Positions 8,211-15,991 of a DNA stretch of 39,333 nucleotides are shown piece after piece. Under the pieces are notes generated by a model. It saw only the letters and a program-made list of their open reading frames with translations, had not been told where the DNA came from and did not search any database. Source of the DNA: a virus; the IMG/VR virus record IMGVR_UViG_3300005577_000059, positions 1 to 39,333 of that record. One strand, written 5' to 3'. A program made the translations under genes and the position numbers. Numbering within the stretch: the stretch's first letter is position 1; each line of letters opens with the position of its first letter.

Positions 8211-9377
8211 TTAATTCCTTCTTTCTAAAAATGAACGAAAATCAGCATTCATAGTAACTTTAGGTATAGAGTTGCTATCCAAAGTCACTTTTGGCGAAAC
8301 GTAACTTTTTACACTAGAGAAGGCTTCAACCATCGCTTGTTTTTGCTCAAAAGTTTTGCCTTCAGGATTTCTTTTTTGATTCTTAATGATAGTATCCAAA
8401 ACAGATTCAGCACTATCAAAGGCCATTTTGTTTACTCTTCCACAAACTCTTTCGTATTCAGCAAAAGCAGAATCAAGAGCCATCGATTCTTGTTTGAATT
8501 TACGAATCTTTTCTTCAGCAATTTTTTCAGCAAGAGCAGCAACATCTACAACAGAAGCAGCGTCTTTAGACATGCAATCTTTCTTATCCATTGCTTTTTT
8601 ATCCATAGTCGGCTCATCATCTTCCATGTCTGAGTCTTTGACTTTTTTCTTATCTTTAACTTTCTTCTCGTCTTCAACTTCGCCTTTTACACGCTTAGCT
8701 TTAGATTTGACTTTTTCAATTGCTTCAGCTTTTTCATCTTCTGACATTTTGTCATTGTCTAAAATAGCTTTGTGGGCATCAAAAGCCTCATCTAAAGTTA
8801 AAAGGCCATCGACCTCTTTGTCTTTTTGCCAAAAAAACTTCATTTTTGTTCCCTTTTCTACGGAGTTTTCATCGGCCACCGTGGCCGGTTTGTATCTTGG
8901 GTCATTCACCATCGCGACATGGTTTGCTCTAATTTTTGTCATTCTGATATCATAGGGCATTCCATTATGGGAGCCTTTTTCAATCACAGGTTCATAGAGA
9001 TACCCACATGACAGATGCTTTTTCGTACCTTTTTCTAGTTCATCAATTGCTGACTGTTTCCAAAAAACAACAGTAGCTAGTTTTTCACTACCTTCATCTC
9101 GACTTTCTCCAGTTGTCCCAACTACAAATTTTTCTTTGTAGTCAGTTGCAGAGAAATCCATATGCTGAGAAAGAAGCGGCTTATTAGAAAAATCAGAGTC
9201 TTCAATCTCTTCTCGGGGTCTATAAACGCGATAAACTTTTTTCGGGTCAAGCTTGTGTTTTTGATAATTAGGGACTTCATACCCATAATACAAAGCAACA
9301 TCTTCACCAGTCAAAACACAGTTAGTAACAGTCAAATATCCGAATTCGTCTTTTGTTCTGTTGCTATCGAATTGCAT
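8211..9377 (-). CDS. Prohead protease-scaffold fusion (DUF2213-like)
   Basis: A 388-residue protein with an N-terminal DUF2213 protease domain (about 1-165) and a Lys/Glu/Asp-rich scaffold-like region (about 180-300). Likely catalytic elements are His72 (KPLLSQHMDF), Ser123 (HLSCGY) and His153 (NHVAMV). The start at 9377 is preceded by an in-frame stop and by AAAGGAGGT twelve bases upstream. Such proteins guide capsid assembly and then cleave themselves and capsid components. An in-frame ATG at 8843 (Met179), after AAAAGGGAACAAAA, could give a separate scaffold of about 210 residues. Long KK and DKK runs make the scaffold region highly charged. Confidence 0.8.
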   Translation of the reverse strand: MQFDSNRTKDEFGYLTVTNCVLTGEDVALYYGYEVPNYQKHKLDPKKVYRVYRPREEIEDSDFSNKPLLSQHMDFSATDYKEKFVVGTTGESRDEGSEKLATVVFWKQSAIDELEKGTKKHLSCGYLYEPVIEKGSHNGMPYDIRMTKIRANHVAMVNDPRYKPATVADENSVEKGTKMKFFWQKDKEVDGLLTLDEAFDAHKAILDNDKMSEDEKAEAIEKVKSKAKRVKGEVEDEKKVKDKKKVKDSDMEDDEPTMDKKAMDKKDCMSKDAASVVDVAALAEKIAEEKIRKFKQESMALDSAFAEYERVCGRVNKMAFDSAESVLDTIIKNQKRNPEGKTFEQKQAMVEAFSSVKSYVSPKVTLDSNSIPKVTMNADFRSFLERRN

Positions 9378-9402
9378 TTATGCTAAAAGACCTCCTTTTG
9401 TA

Positions 9403-9430
9403 GTTATTCACAAAAATTAACAAAAGTCAA
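9403..9430 (-). promoter_or_regulatory. Possible promoter for the capsid gene block
   Basis: On the minus strand, TTGACT (9430-9425) and AATAAC (9408-9403) are separated by 16 bases in the 104-base gap before the protease-scaffold gene. The -35 box is good and the -10 box is mediocre. The same TTGACT box appears upstream of two plus-strand operons. Confidence 0.35.
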
Positions 9431-9481
9431 ATTTTTGTCATAAGTATTATTTATTTTGTGAAAAATTGGTAAATTACGAAT

Positions 9482-9724
9482 CTATGAGAGTTTAATATCA
9501 GTTGTGGTAAATGTACGCGGTTCTTCTTTTAGATGTTTCCAAGTGTCATCGATAGAAGTAGTGCAATGAGGGTCCTCTCCTCTATTTATTCTTTCTAAAG
9601 CTGCTAATAATGCTATTTTCATCTCATCAACAGCTGCTTTATAGACTTCTTTCATATCAAATATTTCACATTTTGTTTCTAAGTATCTTAATTGTTTTAA
9701 ACAAAATTCTATTCCTTCTTTCAT
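9482..9724 (-). CDS. Hypothetical small protein
   Basis: An 80-residue helical protein, overlapping the previous gene by four bases (ATGA). The middle is a predicted helix (AAVDEMKIALLAALERIN). It is one of three non-structural small genes inserted between the minor head and protease genes of the late operon. No family recognised. Confidence 0.6.
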   Translation of the reverse strand: MKEGIEFCLKQLRYLETKCEIFDMKEVYKAAVDEMKIALLAALERINRGEDPHCTTSIDDTWKHLKEEPRTFTTTDIKLS

Positions 9725-9999
9725 GTTAATTTCTCTCTACGTTGAATCTCATCTAATGGATGTAAATCAAGGTTAAATTTCAAATCCATTGTTAGTGTAG
9801 CTCCTTTGTAATCTTGCTCTCCTAAACAAACCTCGTTTACATATTCTTCTAATAATTGGTTAACAAAATCGAGAGTAAGAGGAGGAATACATTGATTATT
9901 AAAACAAAAAATATTGTCGCATCCTGATTTTTCTAAAGACCATTGTTTTAGAAATTCCCAGTATTTATCTTTTAATTTTTTAGAATTATTACATATCAT
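9721..9999 (-). CDS. Hypothetical small protein with DEIQRRE tail
   Basis: A 92-residue protein with four cysteines (C3, C27, C32, C37) in its first half. Start at 9999 follows AAGGAGAGAGG. The C-terminal DEIQRREKLT is nearly the same as the end of the DUF3310 protein just upstream, although the bodies are unrelated. This suggests a duplicated junction. No family recognised. Confidence 0.6.
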   Translation of the reverse strand: MICNNSKKLKDKYWEFLKQWSLEKSGCDNIFCFNNQCIPPLTLDFVNQLLEEYVNEVCLGEQDYKGATLTMDLKFNLDLHPLDEIQRREKLT

Positions 10000-10289
10000 C
10001 CTCTCTCCTTTTCTCTTCTTTGAATTTCATCTTGAATATACCAAATAGCTTTTTTAAGGTCTTCAAGAGCATCGTTCTTTAAATCAGCTCTCCAAATATA
10101 TTTTATTGCATTTCCTAAATTAAAGTTCATGTGGCGGGTAATTTCAATACATTCAATTCCTGATGGGTGTCTAACATAATGAACTGGATGATTTATCTTT
10201 TCAGGATTCCAACTCCACTTAAAATCAGGATTTTCCTCCCCTTCAAACTTATGGGTGCTTATAGTATCTCCAAAAACAGCGACTGGCAT
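9996..10289 (-). CDS. DUF3310 protein
   Basis: A 97-residue protein with the DUF3310 signature: HPVHY, SGIECIEITRHM, GNAIKYIWRADLKND and EDLKKAIWYIQ (about residues 35-90). DUF3310 proteins are common in phages, where they are often labelled nucleotide kinase-like; biochemical function is not settled. GGAGATTAAT precedes the ATG. Its presence in the late operon beside head genes is unusual, as DUF3310 is normally with early genes. The end DEIQRREKERG contains the AAGGAG used by the next gene. Confidence 0.85.
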   Translation of the reverse strand: MPVAVFGDTISTHKFEGEENPDFKWSWNPEKINHPVHYVRHPSGIECIEITRHMNFNLGNAIKYIWRADLKNDALEDLKKAIWYIQDEIQRREKERG

Positions 10290-10298
10290 ATTAATCTC

Positions 10299-11276
10299 CT
10301 ATTTTAAAATCAATTTATAAGAGCATTTACAATTTATTTTCCATCGAGGCATAATGTACTCACCTTCAATTAGACAACCTTTTTTTATATCAAACTCTTT
10401 ATTGTTAGCTTCGGCATGAGTTTTTCGATGAGTCTTACCAGCTATAGACTTCTTCCAAATCGCTTTAGTAAAGCCCATTTCAATAGCTTCTTGCTGGTCT
10501 AACAAAGCAGTCGCTTTAGCAATTTGGTCATTTGCAATAAGCTTAATTCTTTTAGAGGACCTATCACTAATTTTTGATAACTCAGCAACAAGTTTCTGAG
10601 CATTTCCACCCACTGCTACATTTCGCATTACAGCGCCTTGAACTTGCTCATGATATTGTTTTGGTATTGATTTAATCAAAGCTACATTCTCGGCAATTCC
10701 TGATTCAATGATATTAACTTTTGCATTTCTCTCAACCATGTTTGGTTTAATGATAAATGGATTCTTAAACTGATGCTCGTTGAATTCTACAACTTCAAAA
10801 AATCCTGGTTCAGGTAACGGCTGCTTTAATATCTTTTGAACTGGTGTTAATTGTTGTTTCTTAAATTGTTCATTCTCTTCTTTAATTTGACGTTCTAAAG
10901 TATCAACTAAGGTAATATTCTCTTGTAATTTTTGGGGTTCAATTAACTTATCTGGATATCTTTTGTATATATTTTCAAATTTCTTTTGAGATGCTCTATT
11001 AGCATCTAATATAACTTTTCTTGCTAATTTGAGACTTCTACTGTTAAAAGCTCGTGACCATTTCTCACCCAATTCATCAATCATCTGATTCAATCTAATA
11101 ATTGGATCATCATCTTTTACTAAATATGAACTATTTTCTTTATAGAAGCTTTTTATACTTAATAAATAATCTCGAGACATAGCATTCTTTAATAACATCA
11201 ATTTAGATGTATACCATGCAACAGATGCAGCGCTTTCTTGTTTTATCGGAATCTCAATCGGTTTACGCCGCTTCAT
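10299..11276 (-). CDS. Minor head protein (Mu gpF / SPP1 gp7-like)
   Basis: A 325-residue protein following the portal and overlapping its end by 14 bases. The N-terminal two-thirds are helical. The C-terminal domain (about 280-325) carries the signature of Mu gpF-like head morphogenesis proteins: GKTHRKTHAEANNKEF, GEYIMPRWKINCKCSY, with two closely spaced Cys. These proteins are injected or help assembly at the portal vertex. Order terminase, portal, gpF-like is canonical. Confidence 0.85.
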   Translation of the reverse strand: MKRRKPIEIPIKQESAASVAWYTSKLMLLKNAMSRDYLLSIKSFYKENSSYLVKDDDPIIRLNQMIDELGEKWSRAFNSRSLKLARKVILDANRASQKKFENIYKRYPDKLIEPQKLQENITLVDTLERQIKEENEQFKKQQLTPVQKILKQPLPEPGFFEVVEFNEHQFKNPFIIKPNMVERNAKVNIIESGIAENVALIKSIPKQYHEQVQGAVMRNVAVGGNAQKLVAELSKISDRSSKRIKLIANDQIAKATALLDQQEAIEMGFTKAIWKKSIAGKTHRKTHAEANNKEFDIKKGCLIEGEYIMPRWKINCKCSYKLILK

Positions 11277-12780
11277 TCAAGCTATCCTTTTCAGGTTCTG
11301 CATCTTCAAAATCTTCTTCCGGCAGGTCTTGTAAACCTGCATATCCAGAATCAGGGTCTTTTGCTATAGCTTCTCTAATCTCATTTCCTTCAAGTATATT
11401 ATCAGCAAAATAAGCAGTATTAATTTCAGCTTTAATCTTTTGAACCTCCCAAATTTCTTTCGGAGTCTGTTTCCAAAGCGGATTAAACTTAAAATCTAAA
11501 TCTTCATCTACACTACCAAATAAACTCATTTGAGTTAATTGAAAAATCCATTCATAAGTTGGTTTAATATTTACATCTTGGAACGAGCCAACATTATCAT
11601 AGTAAAGTCTAACTTCATTATTATCACCGCTATGCAACCCCCCTTTTGATTTTTTCATAAATAGAACAATCTCAGGCATACCAGTAAGCGCACAGAGGTA
11701 TCCGGCATTCTCATTCAAAATCTCAACCAACCCCGCCATCGTCATATTGAATTGTTGCCATTCTTCAGGAGCAGTTGGGTTGTTATCTAACGCAAATATC
11801 GAATAATTGTTTTGGAGGGCTTGAGCCAATTTCATTCTAGAAAGAACATCTTCACCTCCCTGAAATGAAGATCCTTCTTTATAATTCAGCAGTGCAGCCA
11901 TGTTGGTTTTGAAAATATTGATATTATATCGCCCAGAAATCCCAATAATATTCTGTCTAACAGTTTCAAATCCCCATAGATAATCAAGGCAGAGTTGAAC
12001 AAGTGGCATGCCATTAAACCAATAAATTGGCTTAAGTAGAGTAGGGACGTCATTATAACGAAAATGCCCAAGTCTTGAATGATGCATGCGAGTATTTAAA
12101 ATGAGCCAATCACTGGGCACGTAATAATCTTCAGCAAGCGGATTCACAGCATTAAAATTGCCGGGGGTTGCATAGAGCGGCTCAATCGGTTTTAAGTAAA
12201 GAAGCCCGTTTTTTGGTACTTTTTCAAGAGTCAAAGGGGTGAGATATTCTTCTCCTCCTTCTCTGCTGTCATCTCCAAGAATTTTTGGATAGAGTTTGCA
12301 TCCGCCGAACATCAACATCATTTCAACACATTCGCGAATTTTACCCTGCACATTTAGGCGTTTCATCTCATTTTCAATAGCAGTAATTTTTTCATTGCCA
12401 GATGAACTACCTGTTTTTTTAGAAAATATTTTAATACCTTCTCTTACACAGTCACGCGAAAGTGTTTGAATGATGCGCTGAACAATCCCATTTTGAGAAA
12501 GTAACGAATATTCAGGATAGCCAAGGAATCGGCTGTTTAATAGAGTGTTATTAATTTTACCAAATGGTCCAAAGTTACACTGATTAATTGGTAAGGAATC
12601 TGTTGTTAATTTGTCGCCATCTTTAGCTAAAATGGAAGGGGGATTATCAGGAGTCTTAAACCCACTAACAAAATTGGGAGGGTATTGTTTACGCTCATAA
12701 TCCCTGATAATCTCCTTAGCAGTATCGGATAAAAAGAAGTCTTTGTACAGTTGTTGCGATTCTCTCTTATTTTTACTCAT
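11263..12780 (-). CDS. Portal protein (DUF1073-like)
   Basis: A 505-residue portal placed directly after the large terminase. Blocks such as IVQRIIQTLSRDCVREGIKI, MMLMFGGCKLYPKI, LCALTGMPEIVLFMKKSKGG and a C-terminal IREAIAKDPDSGY match DUF1073 portals. It forms the dodecameric DNA channel at one vertex and docks the terminase motor. The C-terminus is acidic (DLPEEDFEDAEPEKD). The gene starts one base after the terminase stop. Confidence 0.88.
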   Translation of the reverse strand: MSKNKRESQQLYKDFFLSDTAKEIIRDYERKQYPPNFVSGFKTPDNPPSILAKDGDKLTTDSLPINQCNFGPFGKINNTLLNSRFLGYPEYSLLSQNGIVQRIIQTLSRDCVREGIKIFSKKTGSSSGNEKITAIENEMKRLNVQGKIRECVEMMLMFGGCKLYPKILGDDSREGGEEYLTPLTLEKVPKNGLLYLKPIEPLYATPGNFNAVNPLAEDYYVPSDWLILNTRMHHSRLGHFRYNDVPTLLKPIYWFNGMPLVQLCLDYLWGFETVRQNIIGISGRYNINIFKTNMAALLNYKEGSSFQGGEDVLSRMKLAQALQNNYSIFALDNNPTAPEEWQQFNMTMAGLVEILNENAGYLCALTGMPEIVLFMKKSKGGLHSGDNNEVRLYYDNVGSFQDVNIKPTYEWIFQLTQMSLFGSVDEDLDFKFNPLWKQTPKEIWEVQKIKAEINTAYFADNILEGNEIREAIAKDPDSGYAGLQDLPEEDFEDAEPEKDSLNEAA

Positions 12781-12781
12781 T

Positions 12782-14074
12782 TTAATAAATTCCTAATTGT
12801 TGCCACACAGCAGGATTAACTTTTATAGGTTTTCTACCATTTGCAGCGATTTGTTCACATAAAGCATAACGTAAAGCATCCCAACCGTGATTGTGAGCGT
12901 CTACGATGTCAGTTGTGATGATACCAGTGTTTTTATCTTTTTTGTATTTATAATTAAAACATTCAAAAATGAAATTCTTGCAACGGGGATGTACTATTAT
13001 GTTTTTTCCAAGAAGGTATTGAATTCCTGCTTCAACTGAACCTTTTCCCTTGGGTGCTGCTTCAATGTGCAAACCGTCATAAGCGAGTTGAGCAATCGTG
13101 TCGGGACGCGATTCATCACCCCGCCACTTGCCGTGTAGTTTTTCTCTCTCACCGAAACTTGTTTGAATAACATTCATATACTGTGTGGGCAAAAGCTGAT
13201 GCTCATAATGCTCTCTATGTATATAGATAGTGTCGTCATCTGGAAAACAAACTTCGATCATAGCAGCTGGGTCAGTGCTAAATCCAAAATCCATTCCATA
13301 TAGAAAATAAATCCGTTCATTTCGAGGAATAGCAGCCTTAGTTCTGTAATAAAACCCGTTTTCTTCTACAAAACCTAAATCGAGAATCTTAAATTTATTT
13401 TTAAAAATCACATCTTCAGACATACTAATAACTTTACCAAGATAAATATGCTCATATTTGGCATAGTCATATTGCTTTAGCCATGCGATTTTCTTTAAAA
13501 CTACATCAGAATTAAACGGATTATCATAATAATTCATCTCAAGTCTGAAAATATCTTCTTCGGGTTTTGGATCTATTAACCACATTTGATAAGTAGCACT
13601 CTGTTCTTCGCGAGGATTAAACGCAATGATTAACTGACACCCAGCTTGCCGAAGAGTAGGGTCTAAAATATCCCATAAATCACGACTAATTGTTTCTGCT
13701 TCTTCTACAAAACAAGCAACAATATTAGGAATAGATTTTATTTGCATTATGTCGCGAGCTAAACCTTTAAATATAAATTTCAATCCATTTTTCTTACATA
13801 GAACATGGTCATATTTAACATCAAATAAATGCAATAGATTATCTTCATAAATCATATGCTTTAATTCCGCATATGTAGAAGTTGCAAGCGATGATTGAAA
13901 TTCACGTGCGCATACAATATGTCCTGGTAGTGTCTGTTCTAGGGCGATATTAAGTAATTTTTTTAACACCATATTAGTCTTAGCTGATGAGCGTCCACCA
14001 TGTAAAACTTGATACATTTTTTTTGTTTTAAAAAATTCTATTCCTTTTGCGGGAATCCTCCACTTAATTTTCAT
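12782..14074 (-). CDS. terL: Terminase large subunit
   Basis: The packaging motor: ATPase (Walker A GGRSSAKT at 26-33, Walker B VACFVEEAE at 119-127) followed by an RNase H-like nuclease (GMDFGF with Asp262, GDESRPDT with Asp320, and the DAHNHGWDALRY block with Asp392 and Asp399). The 430-residue length and motif forms fit the Terminase_3 / PBSX type. It overlaps the small subunit by four bases. All expected catalytic residues are present, so the enzyme should be active. Confidence 0.93.
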   Translation of the reverse strand: MKIKWRIPAKGIEFFKTKKMYQVLHGGRSSAKTNMVLKKLLNIALEQTLPGHIVCAREFQSSLATSTYAELKHMIYEDNLLHLFDVKYDHVLCKKNGLKFIFKGLARDIMQIKSIPNIVACFVEEAETISRDLWDILDPTLRQAGCQLIIAFNPREEQSATYQMWLIDPKPEEDIFRLEMNYYDNPFNSDVVLKKIAWLKQYDYAKYEHIYLGKVISMSEDVIFKNKFKILDLGFVEENGFYYRTKAAIPRNERIYFLYGMDFGFSTDPAAMIEVCFPDDDTIYIHREHYEHQLLPTQYMNVIQTSFGEREKLHGKWRGDESRPDTIAQLAYDGLHIEAAPKGKGSVEAGIQYLLGKNIIVHPRCKNFIFECFNYKYKKDKNTGIITTDIVDAHNHGWDALRYALCEQIAANGRKPIKVNPAVWQQLGIY

Positions 14075-14664
14075 TGAGACGCTTCGACAGGCAAAAATTC
14101 AATTGTAATGGGAGGGGTAGTAGAAGATACTTGGTCTCCTAATTGAGAATTATTTTGATTAATCTGAGTGTTGGTTGTTAAATTAATTGGTCTTTGAATC
14201 TGAGTGATAACATCACTGGCATTCAATAACGCTGCCATGGGGCTAAATATCTCCGAAATAAGACCGTATGTTGTGCCTTTTTCATCATCTTTTTTAATAT
14301 ACCTGCCATCTGGGTGCGCTTTAATAAACGCACTCATCGCGATTTTTGCTTCTAATATTAAATCAAGTAACTCAGATTGTACTGCTCGCGCTTTTTTACG
14401 TAATTCGAAAACTGTTTCTGATTCTTTCTCTGTGTTCTCAATTTCAAGCACTTCAGCACGCTCAAGCACTTCAGCCGCTTTTTGAAATGCAGCATCTGTA
14501 ATAGAAGACGGCTTCATTTCAATCGGTTTCTCCCAATTTTCTTTTTTTATTCGTCGCCATATCTGTGACACACTCACATCATGAATAGAAGATATGTAAG
14601 ATGGAGGTGCTCCATCCTCATATAATTTTCTTATTTTAGTCCATGTTCGCGTAGAAAGACTCAT
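14071..14664 (-). CDS. terS: Terminase small subunit
   Basis: I start this gene at the ATG at 14664 (MSLSTRTWTKIRK, 197 residues), preceded by AAAGGATAAAA; the frame is open further but upstream ATGs lack good ribosome-binding sites. The N-terminus is a helix-turn-helix (PPSYISSIHDVSVSQIWRR, about 18-38) for recognising phage DNA. The middle is helical and likely oligomerises; the C-terminus is Gln/Asn/Thr-rich. It is the first gene of the late operon and overlaps terL by four bases. Confidence 0.82.
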   Translation of the reverse strand: MSLSTRTWTKIRKLYEDGAPPSYISSIHDVSVSQIWRRIKKENWEKPIEMKPSSITDAAFQKAAEVLERAEVLEIENTEKESETVFELRKKARAVQSELLDLILEAKIAMSAFIKAHPDGRYIKKDDEKGTTYGLISEIFSPMAALLNASDVITQIQRPINLTTNTQINQNNSQLGDQVSSTTPPITIEFLPVEASQ

Positions 14665-15174
14665 TTTTATCCTTTTCATAAAAATAAATAAAATGATAAC
14701 CCTTTTATTTAAACATAAAAAATGCGACAAAAGCAAGGTTTTTCCCATCTACATAAGAACCATAACTATTTTAGTCGCATTTTCTTCTCAAAAATAAAGT
14801 ACCTATACCATTAAAAATGAGAAAATGCGACAAGATTGTTATCTTACTTATACTTACAAAAATATATAAAAATGCGACAAAAATGCGAGCGTGATTTTTA
14901 CATAAAGGTAGGCTAATGAGGTAGGAAGAGCAGGCAGATTTAAAGATGTGTGTAAATAGCAGATAGAATCGAGGTAGGTTGCTTCTATAGTAACTAGGTT
15001 TTGAGCAGTAATCAATAACTCATTGTCAAGATTTCGACAGGGTCAAAAAACTGACAAAAAATAATTTCAAAATAATTTTTAAATAAACTTGACTTAATAA
15101 AATTTTTAAACTATATTTATTTTATGAGAGTGAGGTCACTTTCTAGGATGAACAAACGCAAAGGAGATGAACTT
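14665..15174. promoter_or_regulatory. Divergent control region between late and early genes
   Basis: A 510-base gene-free stretch between the leftward late operon and the rightward early genes. It holds four copies of the word AAAATGCGAC and a shorter fifth. Forward copies are near 14719, 14822 and 14869, the partial one is at 14879, and an inverted one is at 14774-14783. Read leftwards each forward copy is TTGTCGCATTTT, with a TATA-like hexamer roughly 17-22 bases downstream (TATAAG, TATAGG, TAAAAG). Three AGGTAGG words occur at 14906-14978. A strong rightward promoter lies at 15089-15117. No gene was seen. Confidence 0.6.
15089..15117 (+). promoter_or_regulatory. Sigma70-like early promoter
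   Basis: TTGACT (15089-15094) and TATATT (15112-15117) with exactly 17 bases between, upstream of two plus-strand genes. Each box matches the consensus in five of six positions. The preceding AAATAAACTTGACTTAA is repeated word for word upstream of 29797. Confidence 0.7.
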
Positions 15175-15348
15175 ATGAACAACCAACCAATTAATAAAGA
15201 TGATAATGATAGCTTAGCAATTTTACAGTATACTCAAGATAAAAATCTTAATAAAGAAGAAAATGAAAAAACTTTACGTAAAATCGCAGCAGCACGAAAA
15301 GAAAATGAAGAAGCAGATGTTACTCCCTTAATTAATTTTAAATTATAA
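15175..15348 (+). CDS. Hypothetical small charged protein
   Basis: The start at 15175 follows AAAGGAGATGAACTT, an ideal ribosome-binding site; in-frame ATGs at 15124 and 15148 could extend it. The 57-residue product is hydrophilic, with a Lys/Glu-rich helix (NKEENEKTLRKIAAARKE). It is first behind the early promoter, a place often taken by host-takeover proteins, but nothing shows its function. Its leader is duplicated before the next gene. Confidence 0.6.
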   Translation: MNNQPINKDDNDSLAILQYTQDKNLNKEENEKTLRKIAAARKENEEADVTPLINFKL

Positions 15349-15391
15349 CAATGAACTTTCAAGGATGAATAAATACAAAGGAGATGAACTT

Positions 15392-15910
15392 ATGAAAAAA
15401 CTATTATGGGTCTTATCACTCCCATTTTTTATCAGTTGTGGAAAGGATGGAAGCTCACCAAATCCAACAATTCCTATGGTAGACGCTGAACTTCAACCTT
15501 ATTACCAAAATTTTAAACAAGAAGCTGACAAATACAATGTGGGATACGGGGATGTGCATCTTGTTTCAATTCGCATTGCTCACAGTCCTGCATTCGTTGT
15601 GACACGAGAAGCAGCGATCGGAGTGACTCAATGTAACATCACTGAAAATAAAACTGGAGTGACGTCTTTCACTCGAGAAATTACAGTCGACCCTATTTTT
15701 GAAAAAATCTCTTCCGAAGATTTTAAAAACAAAATCTTTCTTCATGAAATGGGACGATGTGCTTATCATCTTCCTGACGCTATAGAAACTGATATAAACA
15801 ACATCATGCACTTTTCTGTTTATGTTCCTTCCCCACAGTTTTTTGAAGCCGCAAAACAAGTCTTTTTTGCACAAGCCAAGGCAAACGAGCCAAATTGGAA
15901 TCTCCCTTAA
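15392..15910 (+). CDS. Lipoprotein with degenerate zinc-metallopeptidase motif
   Basis: The start at 15392 follows AAAGGAGATGAACTT. The 172-residue product begins with a lipoprotein signal peptide (MKKLLWVLSLPFFISCGKDG, lipid-modifiable Cys at 16). Near its middle is FLHEMGRCAYHLPDA, which resembles the HELGHC...H zinc site of small bacterial secreted peptidases, but the second His is Arg and the third position is Asp. It may be inactive or bind metal differently. A phage lipoprotein made early could act in superinfection exclusion; that is inference. The gene ends at the repeat-rich region, without an obvious terminator other than the first hairpin there. Confidence 0.7.
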   Translation: MKKLLWVLSLPFFISCGKDGSSPNPTIPMVDAELQPYYQNFKQEADKYNVGYGDVHLVSIRIAHSPAFVVTREAAIGVTQCNITENKTGVTSFTREITVDPIFEKISSEDFKNKIFLHEMGRCAYHLPDAIETDINNIMHFSVYVPSPQFFEAAKQVFFAQAKANEPNWNLP

Positions 15911-15920
15911 TCATCTCATC

Positions 15921-15991
15921 TGCCCCAGTTGCCTGTCCCAGTGTACCAGCTGTCCCAGTACCGTTTTGAACTGGGACAGGCAACTGGGGCA
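15921..15991. repeat. 22-base perfect inverted repeat (hairpin 1)
   Basis: Arms 15921-15942 and 15970-15991 are perfect reverse complements around a 27-base loop. It lies eleven bases after the lipoprotein stop. It could end transcription of the two-gene early unit, but no U-run follows on the plus strand. Confidence 0.85.

Noticed and set aside
8386-8955. 189-codon open frame opposite the protease-scaffold gene
   Set aside because: It is antisense to the Lys/Glu/Asp-rich codons of a well supported gene; its Ser/Phe/Leu-rich sequence is what such a complement gives. No ribosome-binding site.
14204-14485. 93-codon plus-strand frame opposite the small terminase
   Set aside because: Antisense to a supported gene with a helix-turn-helix and canonical operon position.
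14906-14978. Three AGGTAGG words in the control region
   Set aside because: Too short and unevenly spaced to call a repeat family; kept only as a note in the control-region entry.
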